From: Faecalicatena faecalis
Lineage (GTDB): Bacteria; Bacillota; Clostridia; Lachnospirales; Lachnospiraceae
Reading direction: 5' to 3'
Assembly (NCBI RefSeq): GCF_012524165.2
Contig: NZ_JABACJ020000010.1
Span: 62,001 to 126,000, forward strand
Length of the DNA: 64,000 bases
Part shown: positions 42,516 through 50,941 of the stretch, piece by piece
How the letters are laid out: every line of letters begins with the position of its first letter
Position numbering within the stretch: the first letter of the stretch is position 1
Position numbers and translations under genes: made by a program
The notes under the pieces: generated by a model
The model's input: only the letters and a program-made list of their open reading frames with translations
What the model was told of the DNA's origin: nothing
The model's database searches: none

Positions 42516-43760
42516 TTATATTTGTATCGTAAAAAACGCTGGAACGACAATAATCACTAATACTACCGCTAACATCATGAACATAGGGCCTAACAGCTTT
42601 GTGCCCGCCTCTTCCCCTAGTTTCCTGGCCTGATTTTTTCTGTCCTCAAAGGCATCTACAGTCTCTTTTTTCAATAGATCTGTAAGTCCCTTTGTTCCTT
42701 TTCGCAGATTTTGGGACAGCATTGCGCCGAATTTCCGGTAAGAAATGAGTCCGCACCTTCCTCCAAATCTTTCATAACTCTCTCCTTCAGATACACCTCC
42801 CTGAATCTCATGCATTGTATAGACCATTTCTTCATAGGCTGTCCGCTCTCCTCTTTCTGCCTTCTGCCTTTCATAATCCCGGGCAATCTTAAACCATGCC
42901 TTTCTAACCGTCATTCCCGCGCCCAAAAACAGGGTGAACTGGCTGATCAACTGAGGGTAATCTGCAGTCAACTGTTTATTCCGCATCTCCTTCGCCTGCT
43001 TTTTCTTCTGCTTATCCAGTGCAAAAACTGCTCCGGCTGCCGCAATTCCCAGTACAAATAGACCTGCCGAGCGGGCATCTTTTGCATATTTCCACTTCAC
43101 CGGCTTTCCATCCAGAGTATCTGGAAGTACCAGATATTTTTTCTCCTTGCTTTCGGCCTCATTCTTTTGAACCTGCTGTGCCAGCTTTTGTGCCATTTTT
43201 TCTTTTTTACTCAGCTTAGGCGGAAGTATCTTTGCATAAAATGTATGTACTGCCTCTTCCTCTCCGCTGGAAAGAATTGCCCGAAGTTCTACAAGAGTCC
43301 CCTCCTCTTTTAGCTTGTCCTCCTGAATTTCACCCATTAGATTCAGAACAGAATAGTCCCCCAATTCCCAGGATACCTGAATTCCAGTATCGGGAATTTT
43401 TTCAATCAGCTTCAGGTCATATCTGACTTCATCCAAACTGGTATTTTCCCCAAGTATGAGAGTCTCCAACTGACTTCCTGCCTGTTCAAAGACCTCTGGA
43501 AGCTTCTCCTTGCTGAATTCCTTCCCCGAAACAGTCACCGTCAAAGGCTCCTTTTCTCCATCGATCTGAGCCTCTAGGTCAATCTCCTGTTTCCCGGAGC
43601 CATATTCCCCTCGTTCAAGAATGCTCTTTCCTGCTTTATTTTGATCCGGTGCCCGGTTATTATCGGCCAAAAATACAAGAAGCGTGACAGCACTCGCCGA
43701 CAGAAATACCACTCCCATCCTTCCATATACCGATAGCGAATTCCACCTTATCCTTCCCAT
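42516..43760 (-). CDS. TadC-like type II secretion F protein with an N-terminal external domain
   Basis: The 414-residue protein has an N-terminal helix (MGVVFLSASAVTLLVFL), then about 180 residues of predicted extracytoplasmic sequence (EPLTVTVSGKEFSKEKLPEV, LIEKIPDTGIQVSWELGDYS). A second helix follows (AGLFVLGIAAAGAVFALD), then a T2SSF domain (YPQLISQFTLFLGAGMTVRK, YRKFGAMLSQNLRKGTKGLT) and a last helix (LAVVLVIIVVPAFFTI). The inserted external domain is unusual compared with proteobacterial TadC. GAGGAGGGA precedes the ATG. Confidence 0.82.
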   Translation of the reverse strand: MGRIRWNSLSVYGRMGVVFLSASAVTLLVFLADNNRAPDQNKAGKSILERGEYGSGKQEIDLEAQIDGEKEPLTVTVSGKEFSKEKLPEVFEQAGSQLETLILGENTSLDEVRYDLKLIEKIPDTGIQVSWELGDYSVLNLMGEIQEDKLKEEGTLVELRAILSSGEEEAVHTFYAKILPPKLSKKEKMAQKLAQQVQKNEAESKEKKYLVLPDTLDGKPVKWKYAKDARSAGLFVLGIAAAGAVFALDKQKKKQAKEMRNKQLTADYPQLISQFTLFLGAGMTVRKAWFKIARDYERQKAERGERTAYEEMVYTMHEIQGGVSEGESYERFGGRCGLISYRKFGAMLSQNLRKGTKGLTDLLKKETVDAFEDRKNQARKLGEEAGTKLLGPMFMMLAVVLVIIVVPAFFTIQI

Positions 43761-43819
43761 GCTGTTCCCTCCTCTACTCCTTTTTGTCCCATCTTTTTAC
43801 TGCAGCAGAGTTTCGTCCT

Positions 43820-44560
43820 CTATACCTCAATATCCACCAGATTTTTCCCTAATTTATAGGCCACAGCATAAATTCCAAGGCATCCGCTCATCAACGCGGC
43901 TCCAAGCACGTTGCCATACAAGACGCCCATGAACTCCGGAAAGGCCAGCCGCATATAAAGGATAATTCCAAATGGAATGATGCACATCACGTTAAATTCC
44001 AGCTTTTTTGCTGCTAAGAGGGTCTGTATTTCCTTCTCTACCTCTATTTTTTCACCGATATCGTGGACCGCATTCCGAATAATAGTTATGCTGTCTCCGC
44101 CAGTCCGTTTTGCAGTGATAAAAACAGTTACAAAGCTATCTACATCCTCCTGGCCGACCCTTCTTGCAAATTCATCCAGCACCTGTTCTGCCGTCCGATT
44201 CATATCAAGCTGATAGATCATCCTGTTAAACTCTTTCTGTATCCTGCATTGTTTTTGAAAAAGAGGTTTCATATCCCTGGCTGCTTCACGAATAGCATTC
44301 TCTACGGAATATCCTACATTCATAGCTGCAGCCATCGCCTGAATCCCGGTCCTAAATTGTTCGCGGAATTCCTGTTCCTTATTATGGCACTGCTCCTTCT
44401 GCCATTGAACCAGATATACGCACACGCCTGGAATTACAAGAAATACCGCCAGCCAAGAGTCATAGAACAGATAGCCCGCCATTCCCATTAACAAGATTCC
44501 TCTTCCCAATGCCAACAGATATTCTTTAGGTCTGATATCCTGCTGCCAGCAGCTTTTCAC
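43820..44560 (-). CDS. TadB-like type II secretion F protein
   Basis: The 246-residue protein has N-terminal helices (GILLMGMAGYLFYDSWLAVF, VIPGVCVYLVQW), then a T2SSF domain (FREQFRTGIQAMAAAMNVGY, FARRVGQEDVDSFVTVFITA, GEKIEVEKEIQTLLAAKKLE) and C-terminal helices. It is the inner-membrane platform partner of TadC and sits below the TadA ATPase. It overlaps tadA by 35 bp, so translation is coupled. Confidence 0.86.
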   Translation of the reverse strand: MKSCWQQDIRPKEYLLALGRGILLMGMAGYLFYDSWLAVFLVIPGVCVYLVQWQKEQCHNKEQEFREQFRTGIQAMAAAMNVGYSVENAIREAARDMKPLFQKQCRIQKEFNRMIYQLDMNRTAEQVLDEFARRVGQEDVDSFVTVFITAKRTGGDSITIIRNAVHDIGEKIEVEKEIQTLLAAKKLEFNVMCIIPFGIILYMRLAFPEFMGVLYGNVLGAALMSGCLGIYAVAYKLGKNLVDIEV

Positions 44561-45737
44561 AATGAGTAAGTTCTTCCACCTTCACAAGGCATCCTTTAAT
44601 CTTCCCATTCTCCATCCCCTCCTCCCGAAATTCGTATAAGCTCTGTATCCGTATCACCCCATCCGCATATCCCAGGACTTCCGCGATCTCCAGGACCTTT
44701 CTGCTCTTATCCCGCAGTCTTCCTAGATGAATGATGATATCTATTGCAGAAGCGACCTGTCTTTGTATTGCGGTCAACGGCATATCAATTCCCATCATCA
44801 TCATGGTTTCCAAACGATGCAGCATGTCCATCGGATTATTTGCATGGCCTGTAGACATAGAACCACTGTGTCCATTTAACATCGCAGAAGAAATCATATC
44901 CACCGTCTCATCCCCCCGGACCTCTCCCACCAGTATTCTGTCCGGTCTCATCCTGAGTGCTGATTTGATCAAGTCACGTATCGTCACTGCTCCCTCCCCT
45001 TCCAGATTGGCATTCCTTGCCTCAAGCCTGACCAGGTTCGGGACTCCTTTGATCTGCAATTCCGCATTATCCTCAATCGTGATCAGCCTTTCATCCTTTG
45101 GAATATAATCTGACAGTGCATTCAAAAATGTCGTCTTCCCTGACCCGGTCCCGCCGCTCACAAAAATATTATATTTTGCACATACCAGTGTCTTTAAAAA
45201 CTCTACGGCCTCCTGACTAATACTCCCCCACTGAATCAACTGTTCCATCGTCACTTTTTCTTTCGGGAACTTACGGATCGTCATAATTGGGCCGTTCAGT
45301 GCAACTGGCTTTAACACCACATTCACACGGGACCCATCTTCCAGCCTGGCATCCACTATAGGAGAGGCCTCATTTACATATCTGTTCGTCCCTGCTACAA
45401 TCTGCTGAATCACATCCTCCAGCTTAGTTCCCGATACAAATCTCTTATCTGACTGGAATAGCTGACCACTTTTCTCCAGGAAAATACTTTCCGTTCCATT
45501 AATCATGATCTCCGTAATCTCTTCATCTTCGACAAGGTCCTGTAAGATATCCAGCTTCCGAAATGCATTGAACAGTTCTCTGCTTATTTGGATTTTTTCC
45601 TGCAGAGGCATGTACTTCTCCTGTCCCGCTTCGTTGAGGGCGATGTGAATCAGATCTAACAATTCCTCATCTGTCATCTCATGCCCCATATCCATTTTTT
45701 TAAGAACTCTGTCATACATCTGTTCCATCGTATCCAT
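44526..45737 (-). CDS. TadA/CpaF secretion ATPase
   Basis: The 403-residue protein has the Walker A motif FVSGGTGSGKTTFLNALS (near 193), the Asp box LITIEDNAELQI (near 220), MRPDRILVGEVRGDE (Walker B region, near 262) and the His box MSTGHANNP (near 300). It energises Flp pilus assembly on the cytoplasmic face. It overlaps the cpaE-like gene by one base (ATG in TAATG-like context) and tadB by 35 bp. Confidence 0.94.
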   Translation of the reverse strand: MDTMEQMYDRVLKKMDMGHEMTDEELLDLIHIALNEAGQEKYMPLQEKIQISRELFNAFRKLDILQDLVEDEEITEIMINGTESIFLEKSGQLFQSDKRFVSGTKLEDVIQQIVAGTNRYVNEASPIVDARLEDGSRVNVVLKPVALNGPIMTIRKFPKEKVTMEQLIQWGSISQEAVEFLKTLVCAKYNIFVSGGTGSGKTTFLNALSDYIPKDERLITIEDNAELQIKGVPNLVRLEARNANLEGEGAVTIRDLIKSALRMRPDRILVGEVRGDETVDMISSAMLNGHSGSMSTGHANNPMDMLHRLETMMMMGIDMPLTAIQRQVASAIDIIIHLGRLRDKSRKVLEIAEVLGYADGVIRIQSLYEFREEGMENGKIKGCLVKVEELTHCEKLLAAGYQT

Positions 45738-46660
45738 TAAGCATCACCTGCCTTCATCTGAACCTTTTTCTGTACGGTATGCTCCAAGACATCCTCGAAT
45801 CCCATTAACCGCAGATTCTCTGTATACTGCTGAAGCTTTGCCAGAGATACAGGATCGTCTGTATACAGTGTATAGACGGTCTGACAATTCCTCAAAACTG
45901 GAAACAACCCTTTTATACCGTCCCCTAAGTCCAGGATGACAGTTTTATAAATGCAGTTTGAAAATACTTCTCTTAGTAATTTCAGCCACACCTCCTCTTC
46001 CACTTCCCTTAAATCCTGAATGACGGGCATCGGTGTAATATAGTCCATCTCCCCGATCTGTCCTGCCATAGTACTGATTCGCAATCCCAGATTGCCCTTT
46101 TCCTGGCGGATATAATACAGCAAATCGCCCAGATTCTGTCCTGTCTGCTCTGGAAAATAAAAACCTCCTCCTGAATATTCCTCCAGATTCAGATACAATA
46201 CAGGGCCGTCCTTCAAAAGTTCCTTTCCCAGTTCTAACGCAAATTTAGTCTTTCCAATCCTATGTATGGGCGAATAAATCCCGATCAACTGCCCATCCTT
46301 TGTGTCTCTTCCGTATCCCAGCTCTCCTTTGTCCATAGATTCTTCCAGAATCTGTGCCAAAATGGCATCAACAGACTGATATTTATATATCCCCCTCTCA
46401 CCAGAAAGGAGTTCCTTTTCTTTTCCTTTCACAAGAACATAGCGCTCATCTGCGCAGATTTCCTGCCGTTTATCTATTGGGAATTCCTCTCCCAACAACA
46501 AGATGTGAATCTTCTTTTTCTTCGAAAATGCCTCCAAATGCTCCAAGCTCTGGAACAAATGCATCTGGAATCCCAATTCCCTGCGCGCTCCCACCGCCTG
46601 CATCAGATTCCTGGCATACTCTTTCTCCACATCACAAATCACAAAATTCTTTGGATGCAA
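45737..46660 (-). CDS. CpaE/TadZ-like P-loop protein
   Basis: The 307-residue protein has an N-terminal receiver-like region (NFVICDVEKEYARNLMQAVG, HILLLGEEFPIDKRQ) and a MinD/ParA-like domain with a deviant Walker A (GIYSPIHRIGKTKFALELGK) and VILDLGDGIKGLFPVLRNC. TadZ proteins place the pilus machine in the cell. The start is TTG at 46660, preceded by GGAGGG at five bases. It is the first gene of the tad operon, behind a leader of about 200 nt. Confidence 0.82.
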   Translation of the reverse strand: MHPKNFVICDVEKEYARNLMQAVGARRELGFQMHLFQSLEHLEAFSKKKKIHILLLGEEFPIDKRQEICADERYVLVKGKEKELLSGERGIYKYQSVDAILAQILEESMDKGELGYGRDTKDGQLIGIYSPIHRIGKTKFALELGKELLKDGPVLYLNLEEYSGGGFYFPEQTGQNLGDLLYYIRQEKGNLGLRISTMAGQIGEMDYITPMPVIQDLREVEEEVWLKLLREVFSNCIYKTVILDLGDGIKGLFPVLRNCQTVYTLYTDDPVSLAKLQQYTENLRLMGFEDVLEHTVQKKVQMKAGDA

Positions 46661-46897
46661 CGTATCCCTCCTGTTCAGTTATCAATGTGTGAAATCTGTT
46701 AAACTTATCTTTTTACAAATCAATGAATTGAATTTACTGCTGCGAACCATGCAGCATGACTCGATGATGATGGTTAGAACTTCCCTATTCGCCTAACCTA
46801 AGATACATCCGGCACTTTCCCTTGTGCCTGAATGAGACAGCGGCTCGAACAACTGCTGTGTGACTCGTATTATAAACACGCTTTTTCCAAAAGTCTA
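46661..46897 (-). promoter_or_regulatory. Promoter and structured leader of the tad operon
   Basis: On the minus strand TAGACT (46897-46892), 17 bp and TATAAT (46874-46869) form a moderate promoter. The leader of about 200 nt contains hairpins CAGC/GCTG, GGCAC/GTGCC (around AAGGGAAA), GGTTAG/CTAACC and CTGC/GCAG, and two similar CGAGTCA-plus-hairpin units at its ends. I looked for c-di-GMP riboswitch core motifs and did not find them. Confidence 0.45.
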
Positions 46898-46933
46898 TAC
46901 CCAATTTTAAAATCTTCTCTTTTTGTGAAAATG

Positions 46934-47149
46934 TCACAAATTTTGGTAGAACAAAATCCCATAAAGCAGGCAGACCCCAGGAATACCAAGGCTTCCGGTT
47001 GTCAAAAAGGAGACTGCATTCAGACCCACATTTAATGTGTTATCTCCCGGCAGAAGATACTGGTTGATGAAGTAAATTAACCCCATCCCCAGAATTGCGC
47101 GGACTACAAAATTTACAACCGCAGACGCCAATTTATTTTCCATAATCAC
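46934..47149 (-). CDS. bofA: BofA-family pro-sigma-K processing inhibitor
   Basis: The 71-residue protein has two membrane segments (VVNFVVRAILGMGLIYFINQ and SFLTTGSLGIPGVCLLYGIL), and the C-terminal GLN..FLTTGSLGIPG motif is typical of BofA (PF07441). In Bacillus, BofA holds the SpoIVFB protease inactive in the forespore outer membrane. Many Clostridia keep bofA even where sigma-K control differs. It starts with GTG (or ATG two codons later) after GGAGG. Confidence 0.88.
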   Translation of the reverse strand: MIMENKLASAVVNFVVRAILGMGLIYFINQYLLPGDNTLNVGLNAVSFLTTGSLGIPGVCLLYGILFYQNL

Positions 47150-47227
47150 ATATCCTCCACCATTTGCATATATGATATTTTATTCGTCAGGTTCCTGATT
47201 TATACGGCCCATTTTATATTCACACAA

Positions 47228-47262
47228 TAAAAATTCAAGGGGGCAGACCTCTTGAATTTTTT
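47228..47262. terminator. Bidirectional terminator downstream of the dCMP deaminase gene
   Basis: AAAAATTCAAG and CTTGAATTTTT form an 11-bp stem with an 11-nt loop. Confidence 0.8.
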
Positions 47263-47358
47263 CACACAAAAAAGACAGATTCCCTTCCAAGAACCTGCCT
47301 TACTTTTCAACTTTAAACTACATTTTCATATCTGGTTATTCACATCTGACCGCTTTGA

Positions 47359-47847
47359 TCACAGCTTGATCGTCACTTCCCGATTCGTCCTGTGATACTG
47401 ATGATAGCGTACTCCCGCTGCATCCATCATCCTCTTGGATGCCAGTACTGCCGGAGTGTCCGCGTATTTATCACAATCATATATGACCTCCTTGATTCCA
47501 GCCTGTATGATCGCTTTTGCGCACTCATTGCATGGAAACAGGGATACATACAGTTTTGCACCAGCCAAGCTGCCTCCGTTATAATTCAGGATCGCATTGA
47601 GCTCACTGTGGGTCGAATAGACATATTTTGTCTCCAGCGGGTCATCCCCTTCTCTATCCCAAGGGAATTCATCGTCAGAACAGCCGATTGGAAATCCATT
47701 GTAACCCATGGATAAAATCTTATTATCCTGACTGACGATACAGCATCCAACCTGTGTATTCGGATCTTTGGAACGCATTCCTGAGAGCATTGCCACCCCC
47801 ATAAAATACTCATCCCACGATAAATAATCCTCTCTTTTGTTTGACAT
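47359..47847 (-). CDS. dCMP deaminase family protein (ComEB-like)
   Basis: The 162-residue protein has the zinc deaminase signatures VYSTHSELNAILNY (HxE) and VSLFPCNECAKAIIQAGI (PCxxC), with VGCCIVSQDNKILSMGYNGF in front. It converts dCMP to dUMP for thymidylate synthesis. It follows upp with a 20-bp gap, consistent with a pyrimidine salvage unit. Confidence 0.93.
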   Translation of the reverse strand: MSNKREDYLSWDEYFMGVAMLSGMRSKDPNTQVGCCIVSQDNKILSMGYNGFPIGCSDDEFPWDREGDDPLETKYVYSTHSELNAILNYNGGSLAGAKLYVSLFPCNECAKAIIQAGIKEVIYDCDKYADTPAVLASKRMMDAAGVRYHQYHRTNREVTIKL

Positions 47848-47867
47848 TTACATCTGCCCCTTTCGAA

Positions 47868-48497
47868 TTATTTCGTTCCAAAAATACGGTCCCCCGCATC
47901 TCCAAGCCCCGGCACAATATACTTATGCTCATTGAGATGATCATCCAATGCACCAATGTAGATATCCACATCTGGATGCTCCTCCTGCATACGTTTTACA
48001 CCCTCTGGTGCTGCAATTATACACATAAAGCGGATTCTTTTTACCCCTTTATCCTTCAGCATCTGAATCGCTGCTGTACTGGATCCACCGGTGGCCAGCA
48101 TTGGATCTACGACAAATACTTCTCTCTCATCACAGTCTGCCGGCAGCTTGCAGTAATATTCAACTGGTTCAAATGTCTCTGGGTCACGGTAAAGACCAAT
48201 ATGTCCGACCTTTGCTGCTGGAATAAGGGTCAACATCCCATCCACCATACCAAGGCCTGCCCGCAGAATCGGTACAACAGCCAACTTTTTCCCTGCAAGC
48301 TCTTTTCCAGTCATCTCACAGATCGGTGTTTTAATCTTGACATCCTCAAGCTTTAAATCCCTGGTCGCTTCGTAGCACATCAGGCAGGCGATCTCTCCGA
48401 CTACCTCACGAAATTCCTTTGTCCCCACCTCTTCCTTTCTGATGTGGTTAATTTTGTGCTGAATCAGTGGGTGATCCATAACATGTACTTTTGACAT
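47868..48497 (-). CDS. upp: Uracil phosphoribosyltransferase
   Basis: The 209-residue protein has the Upp motifs: [55 protein letters not shown] (PRPP-binding) and [20 protein letters not shown]. It makes UMP from uracil and PRPP. Its ATG overlaps the stop of the preceding Sua5-like gene by one base. Confidence 0.96.
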   Translation of the reverse strand: MSKVHVMDHPLIQHKINHIRKEEVGTKEFREVVGEIACLMCYEATRDLKLEDVKIKTPICEMTGKELAGKKLAVVPILRAGLGMVDGMLTLIPAAKVGHIGLYRDPETFEPVEYYCKLPADCDEREVFVVDPMLATGGSSTAAIQMLKDKGVKRIRFMCIIAAPEGVKRMQEEHPDVDIYIGALDDHLNEHKYIVPGLGDAGDRIFGTK

Positions 48498-50023
48498 TAT
48501 TCTCCTCCTTTTGTAAATGCGTTTAGTTTATTTGTTAGCTTTTCTATTAACTTCATAAGTATCTCATAACATTCTCCATATGCAGTCAGTGGCTGACCAT
48601 ATGGATTGGGAATCTGGGTGTCATCCTCCAGGAATTCATTTAAAGTATAGACATTTTTTGTGTTTTCATACTCAGAGACCACCTTGCTTTTCTGCCCCTC
48701 GTCCATTGCCAGAATCAGCGTATCCTCTTGCATATCTTCTTCCGCAAAAGCAACAGAAGAATGCCCCTCTAAAGTCATCTGACCGCTTTTCATAATCGCT
48801 TCCGCTTTCTGATTGGCAGGCTCGGGGAACAGAACGATCAGGCCGCGGGAGTCAATTGCATACTCCTGCACCAAGTCCTGATGCTTTAAAAGCTCCGCCG
48901 CCATTGGTCCTCTGCTTGTATCTGTGTTGCTTAAAAATATGACCCTGCGGTATTTCTGCTGCTCTACAATGGGTGCGGCGGCAATGCGTGTATGTCCTGC
49001 TGCTTTCTCTAAACGGTTCATAATAGCGTTACCGATTCCCTGAATCGCAAAGGACTCACTGTAGATTGCTTCTACCTCTTCCTCATCAAATTCACGGAGC
49101 ACCGCATAAAGATTCCTTGCAATTGTCTTCTCATTCTCACGAGTTCCAATGTTTTTCACAAGCCCATGTGTATAAAATTTTTCCGTCTCATTCGTGGCAA
49201 TAATTCCCACATTTTTCCCCTCACGAAATGCTGCATATGCAAGTTGGCGGATTGCAAGGACCTCCTCTCTAAGGGTACCCTCCACAATCGTCAGCTTTGC
49301 CTTTGGGGCATAGTGACGGTACTTCATTCCCGGAGCCTTTGGAGCTTGTTCGCTCTCACTTCCCAGGATGGTCTCATCCACACTGACCGGTCCAATCACC
49401 TTTTCCAGCATATCAGCGGTAATCGCACCTGGACGCAGAATCATAGGCGGTGTGACCGTCATATCCAAAATGGTGGATTCCAGACCGATATCCACACTTC
49501 CTCCATCCAGAATCATCTCGATCTTTCCGTCCAGATCTTCCCTTACATGTTCTGCTGTTGTAGGGCTTGGACGACCAGAGGTATTGGCACTCGGCGCGGA
49601 GACAAATCCTCCTGCTGCAAGGATCAGCTCCCGCGCGATCAGGTCGCTGGGCATCCTTACTGCAACAGTATCCAGCCCTCCTGTGGTGCCGTATGGAACT
49701 TTTTCACTTTTTTCAAATATCATGGTCAATGGGCCCGGCCAGAAATGAAATGCCAATTCTTCTGTCTCCGGCGGAATATTCACGGCAATCTCTTCCAGCG
49801 CCTGTATATCAGCAATATGCACGATCAATGGATTATCTGATGGACGTCCCTTTGCTGCATAAGTCTTTTTTGCCGCCTCCTCATCCAAGGCATTCGCTCC
49901 CAGCCCATAGACTGTTTCCGTTGGAAATGCAACAAGACCGCCCTGTTTTAAAATGCTTCCTGCTTCTGATATGACTGTTTCGTCAATTTGATTTACATCA
50001 ATTTTTTTTATAATAGTTTTCAT
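48497..50023 (-). CDS. Threonylcarbamoyl-AMP synthase (Sua5/YrdC) fused to a degenerate low-molecular-weight tyrosine phosphatase
   Basis: The product has 508 residues from ATG 50023. Residues 1-200 are the YrdC domain ([75 protein letters not shown]), and about 200-345 are the Sua5 domain ([13 protein letters not shown]). It makes threonylcarbamoyl-AMP for t6A in tRNA. Residues about 355-500 align with LMW-PTP, but the active loop reads [17 protein letters not shown] where active enzymes have C-x5-R, so Ser replaces the catalytic Cys. The general-acid DP motif reads NPYG. The phosphatase half is therefore probably inactive. An alternative start is ATG 50047. Confidence 0.88.
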   Translation of the reverse strand: MKTIIKKIDVNQIDETVISEAGSILKQGGLVAFPTETVYGLGANALDEEAAKKTYAAKGRPSDNPLIVHIADIQALEEIAVNIPPETEELAFHFWPGPLTMIFEKSEKVPYGTTGGLDTVAVRMPSDLIARELILAAGGFVSAPSANTSGRPSPTTAEHVREDLDGKIEMILDGGSVDIGLESTILDMTVTPPMILRPGAITADMLEKVIGPVSVDETILGSESEQAPKAPGMKYRHYAPKAKLTIVEGTLREEVLAIRQLAYAAFREGKNVGIIATNETEKFYTHGLVKNIGTRENEKTIARNLYAVLREFDEEEVEAIYSESFAIQGIGNAIMNRLEKAAGHTRIAAAPIVEQQKYRRVIFLSNTDTSRGPMAAELLKHQDLVQEYAIDSRGLIVLFPEPANQKAEAIMKSGQMTLEGHSSVAFAEEDMQEDTLILAMDEGQKSKVVSEYENTKNVYTLNEFLEDDTQIPNPYGQPLTAYGECYEILMKLIEKLTNKLNAFTKGGE

Positions 50024-50030
50024 AGGGTCC

Positions 50031-50039
50031 ATTATACCA
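50031..50039 (-). promoter_or_regulatory. Extended -10 promoter giving a possibly leaderless mRNA
   Basis: On the minus strand TGGTATAAT occupies 50039-50031, and seven bases later comes the A of ATG 50023. No Shine-Dalgarno sequence precedes that ATG, so transcription may begin at the start codon. Confidence 0.4.
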
Positions 50040-50119
50040 TTTTTCACTCTAAAAAAAAACTCTCTTTTTAGCGATAAAACTTATTCACATCCCACGCCTG
50101 ATTTCTGTAAGTTATTCAC

Positions 50120-50821
50120 CTATTTCGCCAGACTTTTCTGAACTCCGTTACAAATTGCCTCTGCAAGTGTCTCCTGATATTCATCATTAATAAGTTTTTC
50201 CGCCTCCTGTGAATTACTTAAAAAACCACATTCCACAATAATGACAGGTACTTCCGTCTTTTTCAGTACATAATATGTATCATTTGCTTTCGCCTGTCTT
50301 TTATTCTCGGGATCTGCGGCAAGAAGCGCTTCCTGCATTGTTTTTGCTATGTTTTCTCCATCCTTGGAATGCGTATAATAAAATACTTGTGAACCGTGAA
50401 TACTCTCTCCTGGATAACTATTCTGATGGATACTCAAAGCTAAAACCGGCTTTGTCTCATTAATGATGGATACCCTCTTTTTTAGGTCCTCTGCCTTTGA
50501 ATCTGCAATTCCATTTTCATCCTCCCTCGTCATAACAACAACATATCCCTGCTTTTCCAGATTTGCCTTTACTTTCTTTGAAATCTGAAGATTTACATCC
50601 TTTTCTAGTGCCTGATTGATACCCACCTTTCCGGGATCGCTGCCTCCGTGCCCTGCATCCACGACTATGACCTGCTTTCCCTCTGCTTTTGCCTGTGCTG
50701 CTGTCTGGATTCCCTCATCCGCCATGTAATTCTGATACAGATATTCTCCTGCCTTCTGGCTGCCTACAACTGCACATCCCAACAGCACCATAAGTGCCAG
50801 TATTCCTAATTTGCGGCGCAA
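50120..50821 (-). CDS. N-acetylmuramoyl-L-alanine amidase, CwlD-like
   Basis: The 233-residue protein has an N-terminal membrane/signal helix (LGILALMVLLGCAVVGSQKA) and an Amidase_3 domain. Zinc ligands are VIVVDAGHGGSDPGK (His near 57), EKDVNLQISKKV (Glu near 74), and LALSIHQNSYP (His near 132), with catalytic VIIVECGFLSN near 200. CwlD makes the muramic-delta-lactam of spore cortex, which fits the sporulation genes in this window. A vegetative role is possible. Confidence 0.88.
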   Translation of the reverse strand: MRRKLGILALMVLLGCAVVGSQKAGEYLYQNYMADEGIQTAAQAKAEGKQVIVVDAGHGGSDPGKVGINQALEKDVNLQISKKVKANLEKQGYVVVMTREDENGIADSKAEDLKKRVSIINETKPVLALSIHQNSYPGESIHGSQVFYYTHSKDGENIAKTMQEALLAADPENKRQAKANDTYYVLKKTEVPVIIVECGFLSNSQEAEKLINDEYQETLAEAICNGVQKSLAK

Positions 50822-50941
50822 AAAAACATCCCCTTTCCCATATACTATTGCTAATATATGCGGAAAAAGGATGTTTCTTTCATGAAACTCACACGATACA
50901 GCAGTGTCTTGATCAGAATACCTCCAGTGACCTGCAGTATC

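Noticed and set aside
46661-46868. c-di-GMP riboswitch in the tad leader
   Set aside because: Neither the GEMM-I core nor the class II pseudoknot motifs could be found. Only generic hairpins are visible.
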